Assembly: GCA_001801515.1 (NCBI GenBank)
Contig: MGXX01000082.1
Coordinates: 1-19,635 of the forward strand
DNA: 19,635 nt
Source: Gammaproteobacteria bacterium RIFCSPHIGHO2_12_FULL_38_11
Lineage (GTDB): Bacteria; Pseudomonadota; Gammaproteobacteria; Coxiellales; Coxiellaceae
Reading direction: 5' to 3'
Shown here: piece after piece, positions 7,307 to 15,347 of the stretch
How the letters are laid out: each line of letters starts with the position of its first letter
Numbering within the stretch: position 1 is the stretch's first letter
The notes under the pieces: generated by a model
Seen by the model: only the letters and a program-made list of their open reading frames with translations
Databases searched by the model: none
Told to the model about the DNA's origin: nothing
Program-made: the position numbers and the translations under genes

Positions 7307-10300
7307 CTAAAACAATTTGAAGATCCAAAAATAAAGACAGGCGGCAAAAATCAAAACAGACAGCAAAAACAACAAGATAGTACGCGGTTTTAACGTATAC
7401 ATCATCGGCACCACAAATAAGGTAAACATCGTGCCAATCGCCATGCCCGACGCAATTACCAAACCAATATCATATCTACTCGCAGCACCGGCTCCCGATG
7501 CAATTAACAGTGGCACCACACCCAAAATCATCGCAGCCGTTGTCATTAAAATTGGTCGTAATCGAATCGCTGCTGCTTGAGTAATCGCCGCTCTGCGATC
7601 CAAATTTTCTTTTATTCGCAGGTGATTGGCAAAATCCACCATTAAAATACCATGCTTACTGATTAATCCAATTAATGTAATTAACCCCACTTCCGTATAA
7701 ATATTAATAGACGCCAATCCCCAACTGATTGGCAACAACGCACCACAAATCGCCATCGGCACACTGATCATCACCACCAAGGGATCACCAAAACTTTCAA
7801 ATTGCGCTGATAAAACCAAGAAAATAAAAATTAAGGAAAACATAAATGCCAGGATCAACGCATCACCTTCTTGCATAAATTGTCGTGATTCCCCAGCATA
7901 ATCATACGAAACGCCCGGCGGAAATAATTGGGCTGCCCTGCTTCTGAAAAATTGTAGCCCTTGATCCACCGTTTTTCCCGGAAACATCATACCTTGAATT
8001 GTAGAAGAATTGAGTTGTTGGAAACGCGTTAATTTATTCGGTTCCGTAATGGTTTTTAATGAAACAACCGTCGATAAGGCAATTAATTTCCCCGATTGCG
8101 TTTTAATAAACAAATTATTTAATGCATCCGGATTCAGTCGATACGATTGAGACAATTGCGGAATAACTTGATACGCTCTGCCCTGCATAGCAAAACGATT
8201 GACAAAATTCCCTCCCAAGGCCGTTGACAATGTGTCGGCAATATCTGCCATATTGATTCCCATTTCAGCCGCTTTTTCGCGATTAATTTGTACTTCTACT
8301 TGCGGCTTATCATATTTCAAATCACTGAACACAAATAAAAATAATCCACTGTTATTGGCTTCTCGAATTAACTTTTCCGACAAAGGATAAATAGTTGATA
8401 AAGGTAAAACAGAGGTCACAACAAATGAAACGGGGAATAAGCCTGAACCAGGTAAGGCCGGAGGTGAAATCGCCTGCATTTGCATACCTGTGATTTTCGC
8501 TAAAGACACATTTAATGATGCAACCAATTTTTCTTCACTCATTGATCGATCACCCCAAGGTTTCATAATAAAACCAGCGGCTGCCGTATTCGGTGTGCTT
8601 TCACCATTAATAATAAAATAATCTTGTAATGCAGCATATTTTGAAAAAATAGGATTAATTAATTGTGTAAAACGCTCCGTATAATTTATATTTGCTGATT
8701 CAGGCCCCTGCGCAATCACCCAGGCAACACCTTCGTCTTCTTGCGGTGCCAATTGTTTTTGTGATGTTAAAAAAAGAAAAACGCAACTGACCAAAACAAT
8801 ACCTGCAAAAACAATAATTAATTTTCGGAAATCTAAAATCACTTCTAAATAACGTTGGTAAGTTTCTTTTAAACGCAAAAATCGTACATCAACATAGTGC
8901 GCCAAGGGTTTTTGCAATTCTGTAGTTGTTAATATTCTTGAACACATCATTGGCGATAGGGTTAAGGCAATAATGCCAGAGATAATGACCGCGCCAGCAA
9001 GTGTGAAAGCAAATTCTTTAAATAATGCACCGGTGATTCCTCCCATAAAACCAATCGGCGCATACACGGCTGCCAAGGTTAATGTCATGGCAATCACAGG
9101 CAAAGCAATTTCACGTGCGCCCATAATAGCAGAATCTAATGGCGTAGTTCCCGCTTCCATGTGTCGATGAATATTTTCGACAACCACAATCGCGTCATCC
9201 ACCACCATCCCAATAGCCAAAACCAAAGCAAGCAGGGTTAATAAATTAATGGAATAACCCATCGCCGACATTAATCCAAATACGCCAACAAGTGATAATG
9301 GAATGGTAATAACCGGAATACTGACGGATCTAAACGAACCTAAAAATAAAAAAATAATTAAAATCACAATCGCTGTTGCTTCAAAAATAGTTTTTAATAC
9401 TTCGTGCAGCGAGGCATCAATAAAAGTCGTTGCATCAAATACAACGGAAGATTTTAATGTCGGCGGAAAGGTTTTTTCCAATTGCGGTAAAATTTTTCGC
9501 ACTTGTGAAATAACCGTTAGCGGGTTGGCTTCCGGTGTTGCATTCACCGCCATAAAAATAGCTTTTTTACCATTAAAATAAACTGATGAATTATAACTTT
9601 CCGAACCCAGTGCTACAGTTGATACATCTTTTAATCGAACCAAATGATTTTTACCCTGCTTGATAATTAAATTTTCAAATCCTTTTTGATTTTGCAAATC
9701 GGTATGCGCTGTGACCGAAATTGAAATATATTTGCCTTTCGTGTTACCCGCTGCCGTCTGAAAATTATTATTTAATAGTGCTTGCTTGACATCCGTTGCC
9801 GTAACACCCAGCGCTGCCATGCGTTGTGGGTTTAACCAAATACGCATCGCAAAATTATTCCCCCCTAAAATAGAAGCCTCTGAAACGCCGGGTACGGTTT
9901 CTATTTTAGGTTGAATAACCCGTGCAATGTAATCAGTAATTTGTTCAGACGACATTTGAGGGCTGCTAAAACTCACATACATTAAGGCAAATGAATCCCC
10001 GGTGGTTTTCGTAATAACAGGATCCTGTGCTTCTGTTGGCAATTCATATTTTGCCTCTGCCACCTTGCTCATGACATTGGTGAAAGCTTCATTCGGATTA
10101 TAATTTAATATAATATTTGCTGTAACCGTGCTAACACCTTGCGTTGAAGTTGATGTTAAATAATCAATACCACCGGCACTTGCAATTTTTTTCTCAAGCG
10201 GTGTTGTGATAAAGCCTTGCATTAATCGTGCAGAAGCACCCGGGTATGCTGTTGTTACCGTTACAACGGTATTTTCCATTTTAGGATATTGCCGAACAGG

Positions 10301-10402
10301 TAAATTAAAAATCGCGCGAATTCCGACAACAAAAATTAATAAGCTGATCACTGTTGCAAGAACAGGGCGTGTGATAAAAATGTCAGTGAAGCGACGTTGC
10401 AT
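7307..10402 (-). CDS. RND (HAE-1/AcrB-like) multidrug efflux pump, inner-membrane subunit
   Basis: This 1031-residue protein has the length and two-fold layout of AcrB/MexB-type proton-driven exporters: a first transmembrane helix at about 11-31, a periplasmic porter loop, helices TM2-TM6, a linker, a second TM7/loop, and TM8-TM12 at the end. The proton relay is intact: Asp402-Asp403 in GMVVDDAIVVVENIHRHME (TM4), and Lys916 in LIGLISKHGILMVDFAN (TM10), matching AcrB D407/D408/K940. The porter loop begins with LPVRQYPKMENTVVTVTTAYPGAS, typical of the family. It would work with the adaptor encoded just upstream and a TolC-like channel encoded elsewhere. The start ATG follows AAGGA with 10 nt spacing, the same AAGGATTGTC context as the adaptor gene. 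Substrates cannot be read from the sequence. Confidence 0.96.
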   Translation of the reverse strand: MQRRFTDIFITRPVLATVISLLIFVVGIRAIFNLPVRQYPKMENTVVTVTTAYPGASARLMQGFITTPLEKKIASAGGIDYLTSTSTQGVSTVTANIILNYNPNEAFTNVMSKVAEAKYELPTEAQDPVITKTTGDSFALMYVSFSSPQMSSEQITDYIARVIQPKIETVPGVSEASILGGNNFAMRIWLNPQRMAALGVTATDVKQALLNNNFQTAAGNTKGKYISISVTAHTDLQNQKGFENLIIKQGKNHLVRLKDVSTVALGSESYNSSVYFNGKKAIFMAVNATPEANPLTVISQVRKILPQLEKTFPPTLKSSVVFDATTFIDASLHEVLKTIFEATAIVILIIFLFLGSFRSVSIPVITIPLSLVGVFGLMSAMGYSINLLTLLALVLAIGMVVDDAIVVVENIHRHMEAGTTPLDSAIMGAREIALPVIAMTLTLAAVYAPIGFMGGITGALFKEFAFTLAGAVIISGIIALTLSPMMCSRILTTTELQKPLAHYVDVRFLRLKETYQRYLEVILDFRKLIIVFAGIVLVSCVFLFLTSQKQLAPQEDEGVAWVIAQGPESANINYTERFTQLINPIFSKYAALQDYFIINGESTPNTAAAGFIMKPWGDRSMSEEKLVASLNVSLAKITGMQMQAISPPALPGSGLFPVSFVVTSVLPLSTIYPLSEKLIREANNSGLFLFVFSDLKYDKPQVEVQINREKAAEMGINMADIADTLSTALGGNFVNRFAMQGRAYQVIPQLSQSYRLNPDALNNLFIKTQSGKLIALSTVVSLKTITEPNKLTRFQQLNSSTIQGMMFPGKTVDQGLQFFRSRAAQLFPPGVSYDYAGESRQFMQEGDALILAFMFSLIFIFLVLSAQFESFGDPLVVMISVPMAICGALLPISWGLASINIYTEVGLITLIGLISKHGILMVDFANHLRIKENLDRRAAITQAAAIRLRPILMTTAAMILGVVPLLIASGAGAASRYDIGLVIASGMAIGTMFTLFVVPMMYTLKPRTILLFLLSVLIFAACLYFWIFKLF

Positions 10403-10435
10403 TGCGGGACAATCCTTTATGCTTTGTTGATATAT

Positions 10436-10587
10436 ATTGCATAGTCGCGCGAGGGCTTCCGCCCACGCTTCTGTGCTATTTTATAATATTGCATAGTCGC
10501 GCGAGGGCTTTTGCCCACGCTTCTGTGCTATTTTATAATATTGCATAGTCGCGCGAGGGCTTTTGCCCCCGCTTCTATGCTATTTTA
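10436..10587 (+). repeat. Three tandem 52-bp structured repeats between adaptor and pump genes
   Basis: Units start at 10436, 10488 and 10540 with a period of 52 bp and near-identity; the third is cut short. Each holds a hairpin: outer stem GCG/CGC, an A/A (third unit A/C) mismatch, inner stem GGGC/GCCC, and a loop of TTCC in unit 1 or TTTT in units 2 and 3, followed by TTCTGTGCTATTTTA. The tail of the last unit (TATGCTA) supplies the TAG stop of the adaptor gene. On the adaptor-pump mRNA these would be three consecutive hairpins before the pump start codon. Confidence 0.88.
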
Positions 10588-11662
10588 ATGAAACGCTATT
10601 ATCGACCTTCACGTATGCTCCCGGATGCAATTTAATTTGCCCAGCCGTAACCACCACTTCACCCGCTTTAATCCCTTGTGAAATCGCAGCCACATTATCG
10701 CGGCGATCTCCTACTTTCACATATTTTTGCACAGCAATTTTTTCCTTGTCTTTGTTTTCGAGAACATAAACAGAATCGCCGTATAAGCTATAAGTAATTG
10801 CACTTTGTGGAACCGTAATCACATTTTCAATTTGCGGCAAAATCACATGCACATTTGCAAATAAACCAGGGTATAAAATTTCCTTTTCATTGGGAATCGT
10901 TGCACGGACAGCAATACTGCGTGTATTCACATCAATCATTGAATTAATTGCCGATATTTTTCCTTGAAATAATTGTTTAGGATAGGCATCAACCGACACG
11001 GTGATATTTTGTCCTGTTTTCAATAACGGTAAATCTTGCTCTGGCAAAGAGAAATCAACATACAAAGGATTTAATGCTTGAAGTGAGACAATACTGGTTC
11101 CTGTTGTAATGTATTGCCCAATATTAATTTGACGAATACCAATACGTCCAGAAAACGGCGCTTCAATTTTTTTCTGCTTAATTAACACATTATCCGATGC
11201 TACAGCAGCCATTGCTTGCAAGTAGGCAGCTTTTGCAGCATCAACTGCACTGCGCGCAACAGCATTTTCTTTTAATAATGTTTCTTTACGCTTGTAGTCC
11301 ACTTTGTTAAAACGCAATGTCGCTTCATCACGCAACAATGCCTGTTGATCAACCGCATCATTTAACTGCACTAACAGATCACCCTGTTTAACATCTTGAC
11401 CAGATTGAAAGTTAATCGATAAAATTTGTCCACTCACTTCAGAGTTGACTTCGACCCCATTCGAGGCTTTTAAACTACCAACCGTTGTTAAAAAAGGATG
11501 CCATGTTTTTGCAATGGCTTTGGTTGCAGAGACAAAAACAGGCGGTTCTTTGTAATTTTTCATGAATGCGTAAACAAGATAAGATTTAACGCCGTAGAAA
11601 ATAAAAGTGGCTACGAAAAGAAACAGGAAAAAACTGATGATCCAGATGATACGGGTTTTCAT
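10580..11662 (-). CDS. RND efflux periplasmic adaptor (membrane fusion protein)
   Basis: This 360-residue protein bridges an RND pump to an outer-membrane channel. One N-terminal membrane anchor (about 5-27) is followed by the first half of a lipoyl-like domain (EVSGQILSINFQSGQDVKQGD), a helical hairpin (about 102-160, ending KAAYLQAMAAVASDNVLIKQKKI), the second lipoyl half (APFSGRIGIRQINIGQYITTG), beta-barrel and membrane-proximal domains. There is no lipobox Cys; the anchor is an uncleaved helix. I chose the ATG at 11662 because AAGGA lies 6 nt before it; a TTG two codons upstream has no such site. The pump gene follows on the same strand after 177 nt that hold the tandem repeats, so the pair is probably one operon. 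Confidence 0.94.
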   Translation of the reverse strand: MKTRIIWIISFFLFLFVATFIFYGVKSYLVYAFMKNYKEPPVFVSATKAIAKTWHPFLTTVGSLKASNGVEVNSEVSGQILSINFQSGQDVKQGDLLVQLNDAVDQQALLRDEATLRFNKVDYKRKETLLKENAVARSAVDAAKAAYLQAMAAVASDNVLIKQKKIEAPFSGRIGIRQINIGQYITTGTSIVSLQALNPLYVDFSLPEQDLPLLKTGQNITVSVDAYPKQLFQGKISAINSMIDVNTRSIAVRATIPNEKEILYPGLFANVHVILPQIENVITVPQSAITYSLYGDSVYVLENKDKEKIAVQKYVKVGDRRDNVAAISQGIKAGEVVVTAGQIKLHPGAYVKVDNSVSLK

Positions 11663-11677
11663 TGACAATCCTTCTCA

Positions 11678-11716
11678 CGTCCCTTACGCACTGCTTCCGT
11701 GCTGTTTTATTATTTG
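11678..11716 (+). repeat. Possible decayed copy of the structured repeat
   Basis: The stretch ends in GCTTCCGTGCTGTTTTATTAT, close to the tail GCTTCTGTGCTATTTTATAAT of the units at 10436-10587. The hairpin part is not convincing; only a short GCAC/GTGC pairing is possible. It lies between the divergent adaptor gene and the tRNA, so any function would involve one of their promoters. Confidence 0.35.
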
Positions 11717-11742
11717 GTTTTATCGTAACATACTCATGCACA

Positions 11743-11815
11743 GCCCCGGTAGCTCAGTGGATAGAGCAGCCCCCTCCTAAGGGGCAGGTCGGCCGTTCAA
11801 TTCGGCCCCGGGGCA
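11743..11815 (+). tRNA. tRNA-Arg (anticodon CCT)
   Basis: A complete 73-nt cloverleaf. The acceptor stem is GCCCCGG/CCGGGGC; the D arm is GCTC..GAGC; the anticodon stem GCCCC/GGGGC encloses the loop CTCCTAA with anticodon CCT at 11776-11778, reading AGG; the T arm GGCCG/CGGCC has the loop TTCAATT; the discriminator base is A. CCA is not encoded. The next gene on the opposite strand ends 6 nt after it. Confidence 0.97.
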
Positions 11816-11821
11816 AAAAAC

Positions 11822-12277
11822 TTACAGTTTTACAGCGCTTAATTCTACCCTATCCAAAACTCTGCCTGACGCATTATATGGATCATGACGATAAGGAAAA
11901 TGCTTTGCTTCCTCTCTTTGCTTTGCTTCCTCTCTTTGCTTTGCTTCCTCTCTTTGCTTTGCTTCCTCTCTTTGCTTTGCTTCCTCTCTTTGCTTTGCTT
12001 CCTCTCTTTGCTTTGCTATATCTATAAAGCGCTTAAGCGGAAATAATTGCGCGATTTTCAATTGATCAATCTGGTTTTGATCAAGCACCCGATTGTTACT
12101 CATTAATATTTCACCTGAACAGATAATAATCAAATCTGCCTCCTTTTGATTCGCCATAATATAAAGGGTAACAAGCACATTATTTGTTAGTGCCTTACAT
12201 TCTTTATTTAAATTTTCTCTATCATACAGTAACAGTCGATTATAAATCATTGGAACGGTTTCTTTACTAAAAAACAT
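11822..12277 (-). CDS. Small unknown protein with six KQREEA repeats (151 aa)
   Basis: Function not recognised. The start ATG follows GGGAGAG at a normal distance. Residues 1-86 look like a small mixed alpha/beta domain with a hydrophobic stretch (EADLIIICSGEILM). Residues 89-124 are six exact copies of KQREEA, strongly helical and charged, so probably a rigid single helix or coiled-coil rod. The last 27 residues (HFPYRHDPYN...) are unlike the rest. It shares an upstream region with the divergent fumC and its stop is 6 nt from the tRNA. It has no signal peptide or membrane helix. The protein is probably real, since ribosome site, repeat phase and stop agree; any function would be a guess. Confidence 0.7.
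   Translation of the reverse strand: MFFSKETVPMIYNRLLLYDRENLNKECKALTNNVLVTLYIMANQKEADLIIICSGEILMSNNRVLDQNQIDQLKIAQLFPLKRFIDIAKQREEAKQREEAKQREEAKQREEAKQREEAKQREEAKHFPYRHDPYNASGRVLDRVELSAVKL
11906..12013 (+). repeat. 18-bp tandem repeat, six perfect copies (VNTR)
   Basis: The unit is TGCTTTGCTTCCTCTCTT on the plus strand, six copies in 108 bp with no mismatch. It lies inside the 151-residue gene and encodes KQREEA. As 18 is a multiple of three, gain or loss of units changes the length of the helix without changing frame. Perfect identity points to recent expansion by slipped-strand copying. Confidence 0.95.
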
Positions 12278-12322
12278 TTTTACTCTCCCAAAGAATAATT
12301 TCTATCAAACACTAAAAATAGC

Positions 12323-12360
12323 TATAATGCTTTTTCTCTCTACCACAATCAAGTTAAGGG
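12323..12360 (+). promoter_or_regulatory. fumC -10 and ribosome binding site
   Basis: A perfect TATAAT lies at 12323-12328. The best -35 at 17 nt spacing is weak (TTCTAT, 12300-12305). AAGGG at 12356-12360 is spaced 6 nt from the ATG at 12367. The predicted leader is about 30 nt. Confidence 0.5.
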
Positions 12361-12366
12361 AACATT

Positions 12367-13752
12367 ATGTTAAACAAAACACGCATCGAAAAAGACAGTA
12401 TGGGCGAAATTGAAGTATCAGCAGATCAATATGGCGGTGCACAAACAGCTCGTTCACTGCACCACTTTGCCATCGGCCGCGAAAGGATGCCGCCTGAATT
12501 AATCCGTGCCATGGGAATTTTAAAAAAGGCTGCAGCCATAGCCAACAATCAAATTGGAAAATTATCAAATGAAAAATGTGATTTAATTGTCAAAGCGGCC
12601 AACGAAGTGATTGCGAATAAATTAGACCTACATTTCCCCTTAAAAATTTGGCAAACGGGTAGCGGCACGCAATCAAACATGAACGCCAATGAAGTGATTT
12701 CTAATCGTGCTATTGAAATAGCCGGCGGTGTCATGGGCAGCAAAAACCCCATTCATCCGAATGATGATGTGAATATGTCGCAATCATCCAACGATACTTT
12801 TCCAACGGCAATGCACATTGCAGCAAGTGAAATGATCGAACATCAACTTATTCCATCAGTTACTCTGCTGCGCGATGCCCTACATAAAAAGCAAATTGAA
12901 TTTAAAGATATTATTAAAATCGGTCGCACACACTTACAAGATGCTGTGCCATTAACCCTAGGACAAGAGTTTTCAGGCTACGTTGCACAGCTTAATACCT
13001 GCTTGGCTGAAATAAACCACACAAAAAAATTACTATTGCGCTTGGCCATTGGCGGAACTGCTGTTGGCACAGGCATTAATTCTTCAAAAGAATTTGCTGA
13101 TAATGCAGCAAAAGAAATTTCAACCATTACAAAATTACATTTTATTCCTGCAGAAAATAAATTTGAATCATTATCATCGCATAATGAAATTGTTTTAATG
13201 AGCGGTGTTTTAAAAGCATTGGCCTGTGCATTAATGAAAATTGCCAATGATATTCGTTGGCTTGCTTGTGGTCCACGTTGTGGGTTAGCCGAAATTTCAA
13301 TTCCCGAAAATGAGCCTGGTTCATCAATTATGCCCGGCAAAGTCAATCCAACCCAATCAGAAGCCATGACGATGGTGTGCACGCAAGTATTTGGCAATGA
13401 TGCAACAATTGGTTTTGCAGGATCGCAAGGCAATTTTGAATTAAACGTTTTTAAACCCGTGATGATTTATAATTTAATTCAATCACTTTATTTAATTTCC
13501 GATGCTTGCCATTCATTTACAGACTATTGTGCAGTGGGTATTAAACCGAATCTCACGCAAATCAAACATTATGTTGATAATTCATTAATGTTAGTGACGG
13601 CACTAAATCAAGTGATTGGTTATGATAAAGCTGCAAAAATAGCGAAAAAAGCCCATGCAGACAACACTTCCTTAAAGGAAGCGTGCCTTGCATTGGGTTA
13701 TTTAGACGAAAAAGAATTCACAGCTGCGATGGACCCCAAAAAAATGCTATAA
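12367..13752 (+). CDS. fumC: Fumarate hydratase class II
   Basis: This cytosolic TCA-cycle enzyme, a homotetramer that needs no iron-sulfur cluster, interconverts fumarate and L-malate. The 461 residues match the usual class II length. The three conserved regions of the fumarase/aspartase superfamily are present: [14 protein letters not shown] (97-110), [16 protein letters not shown] (186-201) with the catalytic His189, and the signature [15 protein letters not shown] (318-332) with the catalytic Ser of the mobile loop. [13 protein letters not shown] (140-152) and [11 protein letters not shown] (356-366) are typical of fumarase rather than aspartase or argininosuccinate lyase. The gene stands alone on the plus strand and its last 6 nt overlap the stop of the convergent gene at 13747. 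Confidence 0.98.
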   Translation: MLNKTRIEKDSMGEIEVSADQYGGAQTARSLHHFAIGRERMPPELIRAMGILKKAAAIANNQIGKLSNEKCDLIVKAANEVIANKLDLHFPLKIWQTGSGTQSNMNANEVISNRAIEIAGGVMGSKNPIHPNDDVNMSQSSNDTFPTAMHIAASEMIEHQLIPSVTLLRDALHKKQIEFKDIIKIGRTHLQDAVPLTLGQEFSGYVAQLNTCLAEINHTKKLLLRLAIGGTAVGTGINSSKEFADNAAKEISTITKLHFIPAENKFESLSSHNEIVLMSGVLKALACALMKIANDIRWLACGPRCGLAEISIPENEPGSSIMPGKVNPTQSEAMTMVCTQVFGNDATIGFAGSQGNFELNVFKPVMIYNLIQSLYLISDACHSFTDYCAVGIKPNLTQIKHYVDNSLMLVTALNQVIGYDKAAKIAKKAHADNTSLKEACLALGYLDEKEFTAAMDPKKML

Positions 13753-15258
13753 CCCAAACGCCTCTTCAGCAGCGTTAAATAAGTCTGTTTCACTTAAATT
13801 TTTGGGTGCCTTGGGTGGCCGATTATAAAAACGTTGGGTTTCAGTATGGCAAAATGAAGGCGTTGCAGGCGGCACTGCTTCTGCAGCACATAAGCCAGAA
13901 AGGTCAAGACGAGACGGTGATTGTCGCGTAGGGCTTGCTTGCTGTCCAACAGGACTAACCTGCGCAAACAGAGGCGACGGCGTTACACCAGCAATCGTTC
14001 CACTTGACGCACTTTTTGCTAATGGTGAAAAATCATTGTTATTTTCGGTTTGATCAATCACCGTATCAACTGAGGTATTGGCTGCATCAAAAGCCAATTC
14101 AGATTCATAATCCTGCTGAGCCTGAAGCAACTGCACAAATTTTTCTTTGCATAAATCATCATAAGGCAGCAATTGCGCTTTAAAAGCGTCAGGTGATTCT
14201 ATTGAAACGTCATCATAATCTAGCGCATTTCGAAATTTATATAATATTAAAGCAATTTCTTCCTGTTTATTTAGAAATGCTTCACGCTTAACGTCATTAG
14301 CATTTGTTGGAAAATGCACCTTCATCCATTTTACAAAATCATTTAATTTTTCAACATAGGTGAGATAAACACTTGAATAATCAGCATTCACTTTATTAAC
14401 ACTATCAACCATACTTTTTAATTCGGAATAAGCATTTAAACAGAGTTGATGACTTGTTTTTAACTCAGAAAGATAAACATCAATGGTTTGTTTATTTAAT
14501 AACCTGAGCAAATCCTCAAATTTTTTCAACGCATTCACCATACTGCACAATACTTTTTCGGAAAAAAATTGCATGCTACGATTTTCCACACGTAATTGCC
14601 GATAATTTGCTTGTATTTTATGATAAATTTTAAAATTCTCAGTCCGTAAATTGTTTTTTCTGGCAAAATCAGAAAGTAGTATTGGACTTGAATTTTTCAA
14701 TGTAAGCAAACGTTTTGGCCGCTCTTGTTTTGCTTGGCTTACTAAGTGATTTCTTTCATGTTCTTCCGTTAATTGCGTATCTTCTTTTGCTGCCAACATG
14801 GCATTATGAATATCATAGGCCGCTTTTGTCAAAATGGAAGATTGCATAATAGTCTGTGGCGTAACAACAACAGGCAAAGGCGCGTAACCGAGATCAAATT
14901 CTAATCCCGCCGTGTTTTTTAAAATTACAATAAGTGCTTTTAACTCAGATTCAAGCCCCTGTATTTCTAATTCACGATCTAAAAGTCGTTTTCGGTCACC
15001 TGCAGAAAGTGCATCAGGGGTTGTTCGACCGCTAGAGCACAATAATTGCTGCAGTAATCCATTAAGGTAGGACGCATTCTGATATCTGTGAATAAACTGC
15101 TGCTCGAGACAGTCCAGATTGGCAATTACCTGTTCAACACCCAATTGATTTGCAGGAAAAAAATTATAAAAATTCTCTATGTTTTTCTTGTATGCTGCTA
15201 ATAAGAACGTCAGCCGATCACTGTACTGTTTATCAGATAGAAAAGCTTGTCTAGTCAT
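13747..15258 (-). CDS. Unknown effector-like protein with Ser/Pro-rich tail (503 aa)
   Basis: No named family recognised. I chose the ATG at 15258 ([11 protein letters not shown]) because AAGGGG lies 7 nt before it; an ATG two codons upstream is too close to that site, and a start at 15303 would fall within the PmrA-box-like element. The first ~400 residues are largely helical, with no signal peptide or membrane helix. The last ~97 residues are low in complexity with several Ser-Pro pairs ([19 protein letters not shown]). The C-terminus, [16 protein letters not shown], is acidic with a hydrophobic end, like the E-block signal of Dot/Icm substrates. With the strong PmrA box, this is the best Dot/Icm effector candidate in the window, by inference. 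The biochemical role is unknown. Its stop overlaps the end of fumC. Confidence 0.85.
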   Translation of the reverse strand: MTRQAFLSDKQYSDRLTFLLAAYKKNIENFYNFFPANQLGVEQVIANLDCLEQQFIHRYQNASYLNGLLQQLLCSSGRTTPDALSAGDRKRLLDRELEIQGLESELKALIVILKNTAGLEFDLGYAPLPVVVTPQTIMQSSILTKAAYDIHNAMLAAKEDTQLTEEHERNHLVSQAKQERPKRLLTLKNSSPILLSDFARKNNLRTENFKIYHKIQANYRQLRVENRSMQFFSEKVLCSMVNALKKFEDLLRLLNKQTIDVYLSELKTSHQLCLNAYSELKSMVDSVNKVNADYSSVYLTYVEKLNDFVKWMKVHFPTNANDVKREAFLNKQEEIALILYKFRNALDYDDVSIESPDAFKAQLLPYDDLCKEKFVQLLQAQQDYESELAFDAANTSVDTVIDQTENNNDFSPLAKSASSGTIAGVTPSPLFAQVSPVGQQASPTRQSPSRLDLSGLCAAEAVPPATPSFCHTETQRFYNRPPKAPKNLSETDLFNAAEEAFGL

Positions 15259-15289
15259 TGCCATGCCCCTTATTATAAAATAAAAATGC

Positions 15290-15321
15290 AATATACTAGG
15301 CAAATATTAAAGAAATATTAA
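15290..15321 (-). promoter_or_regulatory. PmrA box and -10 for the 13747-15258 gene
   Basis: On the minus strand two perfect TTAATATT half-sites (15321-15314 and 15310-15303) are separated by TCT, 11 bp apart, which fits the PmrA-box consensus cTTAATATT-N2-cTTAATATT except for the two leading c positions (here g and t). Seven nt further is TATATT (15295-15290) as -10. The leader would be about 25 nt. PmrA is the two-component regulator that switches on Dot/Icm and effector genes in Legionella and Coxiella; the pmrA gene is not in the window. Confidence 0.72.
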
Positions 15322-15347
15322 CACCACGCTCAACATTGACATAATAA

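Noticed and set aside
10436..10587. Rho-independent terminators for the adaptor gene
   Set aside because: On the transcribed (minus) strand the hairpins are not followed by a run of U; the AT-rich tail lies on the other side.
7307..11662. Complete tripartite efflux system
   Set aside because: No TolC-like outer-membrane channel gene is present; only the adaptor and the pump can be supported.
11743..11815. tRNA-Arg as the attachment site of a genomic island
   Set aside because: No second copy of the tRNA 3' end and no integrase gene was seen in the window.
11662..12027. Plus-strand reading frame with LLPLFA repeats
   Set aside because: It covers the tRNA and the opposite strand of the 18-bp repeats; no ribosome site or plausible protein.
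12978..13433. Minus-strand 151-residue reading frame within fumC
   Set aside because: Shadow of a highly conserved enzyme gene in another frame.
15259..15303. Longer start for the 13747-15258 gene (MPSILHFYF...)
   Set aside because: It would begin inside the PmrA-box-like element and upstream of the -10, without a ribosome site; the ATG at 15258 has AAGGGG at the right distance.
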